A DNA stretch of 64,000 nucleotides from Rhodanobacter sp. A1T4 (GTDB lineage: Bacteria; Pseudomonadota; Gammaproteobacteria; Xanthomonadales; Rhodanobacteraceae). Where the stretch lies: NCBI RefSeq assembly GCF_014207185.1, contig NZ_JACHCP010000008.1, positions 124,001 through 188,000 of the forward strand, in the 5' to 3' direction. The position numbers and the translations under genes are program-made. The notes below the pieces were generated by a model. It was not told the DNA's origin. It did not search any database and saw only the letters and a program-made list of their open reading frames with translations. Below, in pieces: positions 44,240 through 53,041 of the stretch (position 1 is its first letter; every line of letters starts with the position of its first letter).

Positions 44240-44902
44240 TTACAGGCGGGCCAGCACGGTCGCGCCTGTCTTGCCCTCTACTGCCATCCTTTCGGCGTCC
44301 CCCGCGTTCTGCTTGGCGGTCGTCAGCACCGTTACCGTGCTGACTGTGCCGTCGCTCGCGCGAACCTTGAACTGGAAGGTCTGACGGGCCGGATCGGGAC
44401 GGTTCACCAGGAACTGCGCGTACTTGGCGATGCAGGCGTTGAGTTCAATGTCACGAACGTCGCAAAACGCCACGTGCGGGGCGTGGACCCACTTCGGCTC
44501 GGTCGCGCCATGGCAGAAGAAACCTTGCTTCAAGAAGCTCGCGGCCTGGCCATTGTGCGGATCGAAAGTGCAGGCCTGGGGCTTGGCCTCGGATTGGATG
44601 TAGGCGCCGCAGGTATCCGCCTCGTCGGGCTTGGCAATGCACAGGCCGCGGATATCTTCCGGATCGCCCGGCTCCATGGCCAGTGCGGTCACGGCAGCGC
44701 TCGCCTTGATCGGCAGCTTGAACGATGACGGCAGCGGGACGGTCTTTTGGTCAGAATCGAGAATGGAACCGGCGATCCGCGAAACAGTCTGCGCAGTCTG
44801 AGTTGCTTTCGGCGCGACGGCCGCAACGGGCTGGGCGGCATGGGCCGCAAACGATGCCGTAAGGGCGACCCAAACGACGGCGGTAGTGATAAAGGTTTTC
44901 AT
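44240..44902 (-). CDS. Secreted protein of unknown function, cysteine-rich core
   Basis: 220 residues; AGGAG lies seven bases before the ATG. Signal peptide about 1-22 (TAVVWVALTASFAAHA). Five to six cysteines in the middle (GLCIAKP, DTCGAYIQ, QACTFDP, GFFCHG, AFCDVRD, NACIAKY) suggest several disulfides. No named family recognised. It is followed on the same strand by the fimbrial-like gene and preceded by the kinase genes, but the gaps exceed 190 bases, so an operon is uncertain. Confidence 0.6.
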   Translation of the reverse strand: MKTFITTAVVWVALTASFAAHAAQPVAAVAPKATQTAQTVSRIAGSILDSDQKTVPLPSSFKLPIKASAAVTALAMEPGDPEDIRGLCIAKPDEADTCGAYIQSEAKPQACTFDPHNGQAASFLKQGFFCHGATEPKWVHAPHVAFCDVRDIELNACIAKYAQFLVNRPDPARQTFQFKVRASDGTVSTVTVLTTAKQNAGDAERMAVEGKTGATVLARL

Positions 44903-45103
44903 GGTGTTGCTCCTGGTGAATGCGTTGTGTTGTGTGCGGGTTCCCGCAGGAACCCGATGATCTGTTCTTCTAAAAAAATGCCTCTCCGTATCCGATCGCC
45001 TCGATGCATGGGGTCGGGCTCTAAAGGCTTCGTGCTACTCAATTCCGTGGAAACGTCACGCTCATAAGGGCGGCGTGCGCAAAAATGCCGCACGTCCATG
45101 AAC

Positions 45104-46276
45104 CTAGAGACGACGTTGGATACCCCACGGCCACGCTATGACTGGATGCATGTCGAACCACGCGGCGAGGTCATTCTTCAGTTCGTCGGCCGTCGCGTAG
45201 CGATCGGCTGGATCCGTCTTAAGACAGCGAGCGACAATCGCATCGAGGTCTCCCTTGAGGGAGCGAGCGAGCAGGCGTGAGGACGACCACCAAGTGGCGG
45301 CTTCTTCGCGACGCATTACCCTGGCTACTCGCGACATCTGCCCCGGGATGTAGCGCGGGGCCACATTGTCCATATAGCTGATGGCGAGAGTGACATGATC
45401 GAACGCGTGCTGGCCGCACAACAGGAGGTGGAGGATGAGCCCGAGGGCATAGATATCGATGCCTGTGGTGACAAATCCACCCTTGAGTTGCTCGGGTGCC
45501 GCGAAGCGCGGTTTCGCGCCGTGGTTGGCCAGTCTGCGCTCCGGTATCAGGCGCTCGGCGAGCAGAGCCGAGATACCGACGTCGAGAAGTTTCACATTTC
45601 CTTCGGCGGTGACCAGCAGATTCGAGGGTCTGATATCTCGATGCACAACCAGCCGGCTATGCGCGTAGCAAACCGCGTCTGCCACAGCCATCATCAACCG
45701 TACGCGCGATTTGATGGTGAGTTTTTTCCGCGTGCAGTAGACGTCGATCGGTTCGCCCTGAACCAGCTCCATGGCGAACCAATGGGTCGTTCCACCTTCC
45801 ATACCGCTGCCCAGGAACGCTGCGATGTTTGGATGGGCAAGGCGTGCCAACTGTTTTGGCCCTACGCGGAAGCGATCGCGCGCATTGGTTTCATCCATCT
45901 CGATCTGGACAACCTTGAGCGCGCACGGATGTTCGAGAAGCCCGTCGACACGATGGGCTCGATAGACAGCGCCCACGCGCCCATGCCCGATGGCGCTCTC
46001 GATTTGCCATGGTCCCAGGCGGCTGCCCAGCATGCCGGTCATCGCGGTCGCACGCACGTTCGACAGGGTGAAGTCGGGTACGCCATGCTCCAGACGCCCG
46101 TCCGTGTCGCGGTCGGCGGCGACCAGGGCGTCTACGACGGCCGTGAGTTCCGGCGGCTCGTCGCACCGCAGACGGGCGAGCCAGTGGGTCCGCCGGAAAT
46201 CCTTCAGATTCAGGTATTCGTCAAACAAGGCCATGGCGCGGAGACGAAGCGCTGCGCCGGATGCTGATGTCTTCAT
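45104..46276 (-). CDS. Truncated, degenerate Ser/Thr protein kinase
   Basis: 390 residues, similar to the kinase at 46690 but ending right after the kinase domain, with no membrane helix or TPRs. The glycine loop is IGHGRVG (97-102) and the ATP lysine is K121 in CALKVV. The helix-C Glu region (FLEERQ in the paralogue) is replaced by FRVGPKQ, so the Lys-Glu salt bridge partner seems lost. The catalytic loop is HRDIRPSN (K to R at 216) and the metal motif is DVG rather than DFG (232-234); APE is kept. These changes point to weak or no activity, perhaps a pseudokinase that binds partners of the intact kinase. It lies beside a tandem duplication. Confidence 0.8.
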   Translation of the reverse strand: MKTSASGAALRLRAMALFDEYLNLKDFRRTHWLARLRCDEPPELTAVVDALVAADRDTDGRLEHGVPDFTLSNVRATAMTGMLGSRLGPWQIESAIGHGRVGAVYRAHRVDGLLEHPCALKVVQIEMDETNARDRFRVGPKQLARLAHPNIAAFLGSGMEGGTTHWFAMELVQGEPIDVYCTRKKLTIKSRVRLMMAVADAVCYAHSRLVVHRDIRPSNLLVTAEGNVKLLDVGISALLAERLIPERRLANHGAKPRFAAPEQLKGGFVTTGIDIYALGLILHLLLCGQHAFDHVTLAISYMDNVAPRYIPGQMSRVARVMRREEAATWWSSSRLLARSLKGDLDAIVARCLKTDPADRYATADELKNDLAAWFDMHPVIAWPWGIQRRL

Positions 46277-46277
46277 G

Positions 46278-46520
46278 GTGTGGCGGCCTATCCGCAGGCG
46301 AGAATTGACACGAGGTACGACCTACGACCTATACGCCGGCAGGAGGGCACGGAACCGAGGCCTTGGGCACTCACGAATAGATGCGCAAAGCCGCCGGCAA
46401 AACCGACAGGCTTTAACGTATGCGTCTTCATCGATTCAATGATTGGGGCGGCCGCCTGACGATCCGCACGCGGTCGCGGACACCTCCTGCAGTGCCAGCC
46501 ACGAGAGCAACGGGCGCAGA
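46278..46520. repeat. Tandem direct repeat, copy A
   Basis: About 243 bases, from GTGTGGCGGCCTATCC to the base before the same sequence at 46521. It matches copy B along its whole length, with small indels. Both copies contain a hairpin (AAAGCC...GGCTTT, near 46386 and 46645) and the 3' end of a kinase gene. Confidence 0.85.
46436..46516 (-). pseudogene. Kinase 3'-end remnant
   Basis: Twenty-six codons and a stop that read in frame as the C-terminus of the kinase at 46690: RPLLSWLALQE, SATACGSSG and PNH against RPVLSWLALQE, SATVCGSSG and PNH. It lies in copy A of the tandem repeat, separated from any start codon. Confidence 0.75.
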
Positions 46521-46770
46521 GTGTGGCGGCCTATCCGCAGGCGAGAACTGACCCAAAGCACGACCTACGACCTATACGCCGGCAGGAGGGCATGGAACCG
46601 AGTGCGATTTAGCTGAGGCCTTGGGCACTCGCGAATAGATGCGCAAAGCCGCCGGCAAAACCGACAGGCTTTAATTCGTCTGCGTCGATTCAGTGATTGG
46701 GATGGGCACCTGACGATCCGCACACGGTCGCGGACGCCTCCTGGAGTGCCAGCCACGAGAGCACGGGGCG
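46521..46770. repeat. Tandem direct repeat, copy B
   Basis: Second copy of the unit at 46278. It covers the true 3' end of the intact kinase gene and its downstream flank, and carries about 18 extra bases (TGCGATTTAGC...) absent from copy A. Confidence 0.85.
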
Positions 46771-49524
46771 CTGATCCCAAATGGCACGGGTGATCGGGCT
46801 ACACGTGCCATAGCGGGCCAGAGCAAGGGTCGCGGCGGCGTCAAGGCGCGCCTGGCCCGCGGGGGCAGTGTCCGCTCGTGCAAGCATCGCCACGGCAATG
46901 CTCCGTTGCAACAGCAGGTCGGCCGGCTGGCTGGCGGTTTGCGTTCCGCCATAGGTAGCCGCTTTGAATGTAGCCGCGGCAAGTTCGCCCTCGCGGATTG
47001 TGCAGGCAAAATCCGCATCGACGAGGCAGGACTCCGCCTTGATTTCGTGGAGTGTCCCTCTGACCATGACGACATCCTCCCTTGTTGTCGCCATGGCGGC
47101 GACGAGGGCATCTGCCTCATGAAGCAGGGCGGGTACCTCGGTCACGTCGCCGGTGTAAAGATCATTACGGGCTAACAGGGCCAGCGCAGAGGCAAGAACG
47201 ACATCGTATCGAGGACCATCCGGCGCGCGCAGCTTTTCGAGGAAGGGCCGAAGAAGGATCGATGAATTGGTGAAGTCTCCGCTCATCTGAAGGGCCTGGG
47301 CGAGCGGTACTTCCGCGCACATGGGGCGACATAGGCCGGCCTCCGGATGGCTCTGCAGGAGTTTGTTTTGGATGCGCATGGCTTCACGTGATGCATCGAC
47401 AGCGTGGCTGAACATCCCGGATCTCTCCAGGGCGTCTGCATACTGCGTAAAGGTGACGACAAGTCGTGGCGCGTCGGGGTAGGCTGCCTTCCAGTCTCGG
47501 ATGGCTGCTTCGAAGTCAGTGCGGGCCATGTCGAGCTTGCCCATGCGCAGGTAAATCGAAGGGAGCAAGGTTTCCGCCGTAAGCGCCGCCGTCGAGCGCC
47601 TGAGGCCATGTCGTGTCGCCGCATCCAGGGTGGCGGTAAGTTGTTCAGATGCAAGTTCTAGCTTCTCAGAATAATGGATCAACAATTCGGCCACGGCAAC
47701 GCGGGTTGCGATGACCTCGCCGACGAAGACGTCCGGATGTCTATCGATAAGATCCAGAGCCCTGTCGATATTCCTGATGTACACCGAAGGCGGAAAATTG
47801 CGCAGAATCACCTCCATCGCGGCTCTGCGAATGATGATCTTTGCACTGAGAATATCGTTCAGTGGGCTGGACGGAAGCGCGTCGACGAGGGCCGAGGCCT
47901 TCGTCAACATTTCGAGCGCCTCCCCTGGCTTGCCCTGGTTGTATGTATAGATCGCCAAGTCGAGGAGGGCGTTGGCCTGGTCCGTGCCGCCAGGTGGGGC
48001 AACCGCGACGGCTCGGCGGAGGGCCTCACATGCATTGTCGAGCAATCCTAGCCCATAGTAGATTCGACCCACGTTGAGCAACATGCGACTTCGTGACACG
48101 GCGTCAAGCGACGTATCGGACAAGATGCGTGCAAAGCTGCGGTCGGCAGCGTCTTTGACAGTGAATGTCCGGTTGCCATAGCCGAACGTGTCGGCCTGGC
48201 TGAATACATCGTTGAACACGTTGAGCATCTGATGGACTTGTTCGTTGTCCTTGCGCACCGTGGCCGCGTTATGCCATGCCGAGGTTAGGGCAACCACGCC
48301 AACGACAAGTACCAGCGTGAGTACAAGAATGGGCCACCGATTCCTCAACAGGAAGCGTTCGGTGAGATACAGGAAGGTACGGGGCCGCGCGCGAACCGGG
48401 CGGCGGTCCAGCCACGCGTAGAGATCGCGTTTCAGGGCGTCGACCGTGGTGTAGCGTCGCACCGGATCATGCTCAAGGCATCGCGCAACGATGGCATTGA
48501 GGTCGCCATGCAGCACGCGGGCCAGTGCGCGCGGACTGGACGACCAGGCGGCCGCTTCGGCTGCGCTCAGCCCGCGAGCGGCGCGTGACATGTGCCTTCC
48601 CACCGGTCCCGATGCGAGACTGTCGTTTGGGCTTCTCGTGTTGACGAAGGCGCCACTCGCGTGCCGTCCGCAAAGGAGCAAATGAAACAGCAGGCCGAGT
48701 GCGTAGATGTCGATGCCGATGCTGACCGGCCCCGGTTTCATCTGCTCGGGCGCGGCAAAGCGAGGTGTACCAAAGATGCGCCCTCGACCTTCATTATCGG
48801 GATGTTGGCTGGTGACGAGTGTCGAGACGCCAAAGTCGAGGAGCTTCACCTTTCCCTCGGCGGTGACGAGAAGGTTGGACGGCTTGATGTCCCGATGAAT
48901 GACCAGTTGGCTGTGGGCATAGTGAACGGCGTCAAGCACGCCAAGCATCAGCTTGACGCGCGAACGGACATCGAGCTTTCGTTGCGCACACCACTGATCG
49001 ATCGGCACGCCATCAATGAGCTCCATCGCGAACCAAGGCACCAGACCGTTCTCAATGCCGCCATCGATGAGAGAGGCGATGTTGGGATGACTCAGGTGAG
49101 CGAGGAACTGGCGTTCTTCGAGGAAACGTTCGCGTGCGCCGGGGTACGCCATGTCGACGCGAACGACCTTCAGGGCGCACTTTTGCTCGAAATGGCCGTC
49201 GGCACGTTGCGCCTGATACACAGCGCCCATGCCGCCGTGACCGAGGATGCTTTCGATGCGCCATGCGCCCATGCGCTGACCGAGTATGTTTTCGAGATCA
49301 CGCCCTTCGGTAACCGACATGGTGAACTCGGGAAGACCGCGATCGAACCGATCGTCGCGCTGCTCATCGGCGGCAATCAAGCGTTCCAACTGCGCCGCCG
49401 TCTGAGGATCGCGCCTGCGCAAACGGATGAGGCGAAGCCGTCTAGCCACACCGCCGATCTCGAGGTATTCATCGAGCAGGCCCAGCGCTCGCAGGAGCGC
49501 CGAAGAGGGCTCTGGCTTGTCCAT
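46690..49524 (-). CDS. Receptor-like Ser/Thr protein kinase with periplasmic TPR domain (PknS-like)
   Basis: 944 residues from the ATG at 49524, chosen because the degenerate paralogue aligns from this point. The kinase domain (about 85-375) is intact: glycine loop LGHGGMG (95-100), K119 in CALKVV, catalytic HRDIKPSN (210-217), DFG (230-232), APE (258-260). A transmembrane helix lies at about 398-416 (PILVLTLVLVVGVVALTSAW). The periplasmic part of about 520 residues is TPR-like (NVGRIYYGLGLLDNACEALRRAVAVAPP, AEALLIHYSEKLELA-type helices). In Xanthomonas, PknS-type kinases phosphorylate an EcfK-type ECF sigma factor; a sigma gene of that type is at 54160, though four genes away. Input signal unknown. 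Confidence 0.88.
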   Translation of the reverse strand: MDKPEPSSALLRALGLLDEYLEIGGVARRLRLIRLRRRDPQTAAQLERLIAADEQRDDRFDRGLPEFTMSVTEGRDLENILGQRMGAWRIESILGHGGMGAVYQAQRADGHFEQKCALKVVRVDMAYPGARERFLEERQFLAHLSHPNIASLIDGGIENGLVPWFAMELIDGVPIDQWCAQRKLDVRSRVKLMLGVLDAVHYAHSQLVIHRDIKPSNLLVTAEGKVKLLDFGVSTLVTSQHPDNEGRGRIFGTPRFAAPEQMKPGPVSIGIDIYALGLLFHLLLCGRHASGAFVNTRSPNDSLASGPVGRHMSRAARGLSAAEAAAWSSSPRALARVLHGDLNAIVARCLEHDPVRRYTTVDALKRDLYAWLDRRPVRARPRTFLYLTERFLLRNRWPILVLTLVLVVGVVALTSAWHNAATVRKDNEQVHQMLNVFNDVFSQADTFGYGNRTFTVKDAADRSFARILSDTSLDAVSRSRMLLNVGRIYYGLGLLDNACEALRRAVAVAPPGGTDQANALLDLAIYTYNQGKPGEALEMLTKASALVDALPSSPLNDILSAKIIIRRAAMEVILRNFPPSVYIRNIDRALDLIDRHPDVFVGEVIATRVAVAELLIHYSEKLELASEQLTATLDAATRHGLRRSTAALTAETLLPSIYLRMGKLDMARTDFEAAIRDWKAAYPDAPRLVVTFTQYADALERSGMFSHAVDASREAMRIQNKLLQSHPEAGLCRPMCAEVPLAQALQMSGDFTNSSILLRPFLEKLRAPDGPRYDVVLASALALLARNDLYTGDVTEVPALLHEADALVAAMATTREDVVMVRGTLHEIKAESCLVDADFACTIREGELAAATFKAATYGGTQTASQPADLLLQRSIAVAMLARADTAPAGQARLDAAATLALARYGTCSPITRAIWDQRPVLSWLALQEASATVCGSSGAHPNH

Positions 49525-49637
49525 GTCAGGTTCGCCGAATGAGATGTCGTGGAAGACGAAGATCGATCGCCCTGTATAGCGATCATCCGCCCGACTCCGG
49601 GTGTCGTAAAGCGGCGTGACCTGTCGCTCCAAAGAGG

Positions 49638-50060
49638 TCAGGGCGCATCCAACCACGAAAAAAACGCTAACAGGGGCCACAGAAGGTAGGCCGCCAAAAG
49701 CACGATGGCTAAGGGCCGAAGATGGTAGGGCGGACGGTCAATAAGGCGAAACAGGAAATAGACGGCGACGCTTAGTACGCTCTGGACCAGCGTAACAGCG
49801 GATCCCAACAGGATGCCCCAGCCGGAAAGCGCCCCCATCGCCTCCCCCGCGCTCGGGTGGCAGCCGTTGCACAGGCCTCCGGTCGATTGCACCAGAACGA
49901 TGGCGATGAAACAGCAGCCCACCTGGATGATTAACGCATGGGTGACAAGCGCTTTGATCAGCCAGCGATAGTTGGGATAGACGGTGAGACTGTCCGGGAA
50001 CGGGGAAGGCCTGGGCGCGGTCATCGAGGGCTTCCATACATCTGACGGAGGCGGGGTCAT
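49638..50060 (-). CDS. Small integral membrane protein, unknown
   Basis: 140 residues from the ATG at 50060 (a TTG eight codons upstream is possible). Three hydrophobic helices: WLIKALVTHALIIQVGCCFIAIV, ILLGSAVTLVQSVLSVAVYFLF and LRPLAIVLLAAYLLWPLLAFF. A CNGCHPSAGEAMG loop between the first two contains two cysteines and a His in a CxxCH arrangement, as in haem-c sites, but the surrounding protein does not look like a cytochrome. It precedes the kinase gene on the same strand by 113 bases. No family recognised. Confidence 0.6.
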   Translation of the reverse strand: MTPPPSDVWKPSMTAPRPSPFPDSLTVYPNYRWLIKALVTHALIIQVGCCFIAIVLVQSTGGLCNGCHPSAGEAMGALSGWGILLGSAVTLVQSVLSVAVYFLFRLIDRPPYHLRPLAIVLLAAYLLWPLLAFFSWLDAP

Positions 50061-50134
50061 AAGCTTCCATTCCGGATCCAACACGTTTCACGATCTGGCT
50101 GGCAGGTGCCAGCCAGGTGATCGCGGTCATCCGA

Positions 50135-50188
50135 TCAGTGAAGGTCGTAGCCAAAGCCGGCGCCGACCGTGCTTTGGCCGTCAGAGAA
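50135..50188 (-). pseudogene. C-terminal remnant of a second YadA-type autotransporter
   Basis: Seventeen codons and a stop read FSDGQSTVGAGFGYDLH, close to the end of the intact protein next to it (GSQTSVGAGFGLDL) and to YadA-anchor ends in general. The upstream reading is closed by a stop, and the rest of the gene is gone. Confidence 0.6.
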
Positions 50189-50247
50189 TCAAGCGCCGAA
50201 GGCTACGCTGGGGGCTGGTTGTTGCCGATCTCTGCAAGTTCGTGTCC

Positions 50248-50290
50248 GAAAAAAATTCCGGTCCAACATGGTGTCGCCATGCCAGACCGG
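50248..50290 (-). terminator. Terminator of the trimeric autotransporter gene
   Basis: On the minus strand TCCGGTC pairs with GACCGGA, with an inner ATGG/CCAT pairing, followed by ATTTTTTT. It lies 17 bases beyond the stop codon. Confidence 0.85.
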
Positions 50291-50306
50291 ATGCACGCTT
50301 CAGCGA

Positions 50307-52715
50307 TTACAAATCAAGTCCAAAACCGGCGCCCACAGACGTCTGCGAGCCGCTGGCCGTGGCACCGAAGCTCACGTGTGCCTTGCTGCCGATGGACGTG
50401 GCGTAACCCACCGAAATGGCGCTGCGCGATGCCTGATAACCCACACCTGCGGCGATTCGACCATTCCCCGTCGCACCGGCCGCATTGATCGCCATCTGCG
50501 TCGATGCCGCGCTCATGGCACCCTGCTGTTCGATGCGCTTGTCCACCGTCTGGAACTGGTCGCTCACCTGGCTTTCGAAGTTGGTGAGATTGCCGTTGGC
50601 TCCCGTGATGGCCTGGTTGGTATAGGCATTGGCGGCCGAAAGCGTCTGCTGTGCGCTCGTATCGGTATAGGTTTTGGCCGTAGCCAGTGCCGCATTGACC
50701 TGGTTGACGTTGGCCGCGTCCGTCGCCTGCACACCGGCCGCCACGTTGGTGATCTGGCGCTGGTTGGTGGCCGTGCCGACCGATACCGTATTGGCCACGT
50801 TGGCCACCGAACCCTGGCCCAGTGCCACGGCATTGGCCGCCGTTACCGACGCGCCCTGGCCAATCGCCGTACCCGAAGCGACCGTCACCGATGCGCTCTC
50901 GCCGACGGCCACTGCATTTGTCGCTACCGCGGCGATGGTGGTGTTGGCGCCTACTGCCGTGCTGCCGTCCGCATTCACCTGGGCATTGCCACCCAATGCC
51001 GTGTCGTTCGGACCTGCGGCAAAGCTGTTGCCACCGATCGCCGTGCCGTTGGTGCCGCCGGCCTTTGCGCCGCTGCCCACCGCTACGCCACCCGAAGCGG
51101 TGGCGGTAGCGCTACCACTACCATCCACTGCAATCGTGCTGGGCGTGCCTGTACCTGCCGGAGTCTGTTGCAACGTGGTGATGTCACTTTGAGCGCCAGT
51201 CATCTCGCCGGTAAGCGTTGTGATCTGCCCGTTGACGGTCGTCATCTGGTTGTTGACGGTCGTCATCTGGCTATTGAGGTTGTTGATTGCCGTGACGTCC
51301 TGACTCTCCAGGTCGCTCAGCGTGTTGAGCTGGCTCATGTTCACCGCATCAGTGGCGGCGCTGCCCGCGGCGACGTTATGGATCACCGTGCCGTTGGCTC
51401 CCCCCAGCGTGAGGTTGCCCTTGTCGGTGGCGTCATAGCTCACCGCCAGCGCGGTCGCCTGACCAACCTCGGATGCGACGGCTGAATCGACCTGGCCAAC
51501 ATTGGCGGCATCGGTAGCCAGCGTACCGGCGGCAACGTTGTGGATCACCGTGCCATTGGCACCACCCAGCGTGAGGTTGCCCATGTCGGCAGCGTCATAG
51601 TTCACTGCCAGCGCGGTGGCCTGACCGATGCTCGAGGTGAGCTGGCCGAGATTGACGGCATCGGTAGCCAGCGTACCGGCGGCCACCCCGTTGAGCTGAC
51701 GTGCGCCCGCGGTACCCGTGAAGTTGACGCTGGTGCCGCCCGTGCTGGAGCCCATCGTGATCGCACCGTTGCCCGGCGCGGCGCTTGCCTGCTGCACCAG
51801 GCCCAGGGTGCCGTTTGCGATGCTGCTCGACAAGTTCGCGATACTGGTGGTCGTGGTGGTCATGCCGGCGGTCAACTGCGACACGGTGGCCGCGTCTTGC
51901 GGCGCGGAGCCATCGGCCACGTTGGTGATCCGGCGCAACGCGGTGGAGCTGCCTACCGATACCTCGGAAAGCGGCGCCGCCGTGCCCGTCAGGTAGCCCT
52001 TGCCCGTGGGCGCAGCCGACCCGGTGACGCTGCCCGTGCCGAGCGCCACACTGTTAGCGTAGATGGCGTTACTGTTATTCCCAAGCGCGACTTGCCCAGA
52101 TGAAACCTGACCGGGCAGGCCGGCGGTGGCTAGCGACCCCAGCGCGACAGAGGCCGTCCCATAAGCCACGGCATTTGACCCAAGAGCTGTTGAGTTGCCG
52201 GCTGCCGCGTTCGCCCCCGAGCCTATGGCCGTGGAGTTGACAAGACCGCCAGCGCTAGCTGACGTGCCAATCGCGATTCCATTGACTGCGGTTTTCACAC
52301 TAGCGCCAGTTCCAATGGCCAAGGAAGAGCCGACGGTAACGATAGCGCCCGTACCAATCGCGATTGTGTTAGACCCATTCGTATTGGCCGAGGCTCCTAT
52401 TGCGATAGCACCCGTGGCAGGAGTAGTAGTCGTGCCGACGGCGTTGGTAGCGCCCGTGCCAATCGCAATTGTATTTGCCGCCAGTGCTGAGGACGATGTT
52501 CCTATGGCAATAGCATTCGCGCCGGAGGCGGTACCTACGGGAATGGTGGTGGACTGCGCATACGCGGCGTGACTCTGCACTAAAGACATGGCTGCCAGCG
52601 CGACCGCACCAAGCACCTTCGCCTTGCCCGGTTTTCCTCGCGCGGAGGCCAATTCCGATACGGCAACCCACGTGCCTAAGCTCTGGTTCCAAATAGATCG
52701 ATATGCTCTGTTCAT
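50307..52715 (-). CDS. Trimeric autotransporter adhesin (YadA type)
   Basis: 802 residues. An extended signal peptide region (ESPR) opens it: MNRAYRSIWNQSLGTWVAVS, then a hydrophobic core ending near AAYAQ. The head is built of YadA-type repeats with the AIAIG.xA motif (ANTIAIGTGA, AIAIGASANTNG, GNSTALGSNAVAYG). Neck/stalk units (VTNVAAGTLATDAVNLGQL-like) recur several times, and a coiled coil (QMTTVNNQMTTVNGQITTL) follows. The last 90 residues are the YadA anchor (ANAYTNQAITG ... RIAAGVGYQASRSAISVGYA ... SVGAGFGLDL). Three chains form one barrel and a surface adhesin. AGGT lies eight bases before the start; a terminator follows the stop. Confidence 0.95.
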   Translation of the reverse strand: MNRAYRSIWNQSLGTWVAVSELASARGKPGKAKVLGAVALAAMSLVQSHAAYAQSTTIPVGTASGANAIAIGTSSSALAANTIAIGTGATNAVGTTTTPATGAIAIGASANTNGSNTIAIGTGAIVTVGSSLAIGTGASVKTAVNGIAIGTSASAGGLVNSTAIGSGANAAAGNSTALGSNAVAYGTASVALGSLATAGLPGQVSSGQVALGNNSNAIYANSVALGTGSVTGSAAPTGKGYLTGTAAPLSEVSVGSSTALRRITNVADGSAPQDAATVSQLTAGMTTTTTSIANLSSSIANGTLGLVQQASAAPGNGAITMGSSTGGTSVNFTGTAGARQLNGVAAGTLATDAVNLGQLTSSIGQATALAVNYDAADMGNLTLGGANGTVIHNVAAGTLATDAANVGQVDSAVASEVGQATALAVSYDATDKGNLTLGGANGTVIHNVAAGSAATDAVNMSQLNTLSDLESQDVTAINNLNSQMTTVNNQMTTVNGQITTLTGEMTGAQSDITTLQQTPAGTGTPSTIAVDGSGSATATASGGVAVGSGAKAGGTNGTAIGGNSFAAGPNDTALGGNAQVNADGSTAVGANTTIAAVATNAVAVGESASVTVASGTAIGQGASVTAANAVALGQGSVANVANTVSVGTATNQRQITNVAAGVQATDAANVNQVNAALATAKTYTDTSAQQTLSAANAYTNQAITGANGNLTNFESQVSDQFQTVDKRIEQQGAMSAASTQMAINAAGATGNGRIAAGVGYQASRSAISVGYATSIGSKAHVSFGATASGSQTSVGAGFGLDL

Positions 52716-53041
52716 ACGTTTTTACCTAAATAATAATGAGATTTAAGACAGAAGAAAGAGAACATGCGGGACATGTCGGCCGAACAAGCGTCGCTGCACG
52801 CATTCAATGCCAACACCGGAACAAATAAACGCTCGATACCTGGATCCATTCGATCGATGGCATCGATCCGCAACTGCTTGATTCAGCGGAGTCAGTTCGC
52901 GTGACAGGGGCACGCAAAAAACCGCAGCCCTACTCAGGCAGGAATAAAACATCAGAGGTTTTTTTAGGAAGACTCTGACTTCCTTGGTAATGCGCAAAAT
53001 CTCCAGCAAACCCGACACGACGGTGCATGCGTCGTTATTCC
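52716..53041. other. Intergenic region between the autotransporter and EAL genes
   Basis: 326 bases with no supported gene. It contains, on the minus strand at 52988-53016, a 29-base sequence that recurs at 57589-57617 with two changes, both silent if read as SGLLEILRI. Confidence 0.4.
52988..53016 (-). repeat. 29-base dispersed repeat, copy 1
   Basis: On the minus strand this reads GTCGGGTTTGCTGGAGATTT and then TGCGCATTA; 27 of 29 bases match 57589-57617 on the plus strand. Confidence 0.6.

Noticed and set aside
49638..50060. Cytochrome c from a CxxCH motif in the small membrane protein
   Set aside because: The motif lies in a short loop between helices with no other haem-protein feature.
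52743..53018. 91-codon minus-strand frame upstream of the autotransporter
   Set aside because: Only the SGLLEILRI segment recurs; the rest looks non-coding, so only the DNA repeat is annotated.
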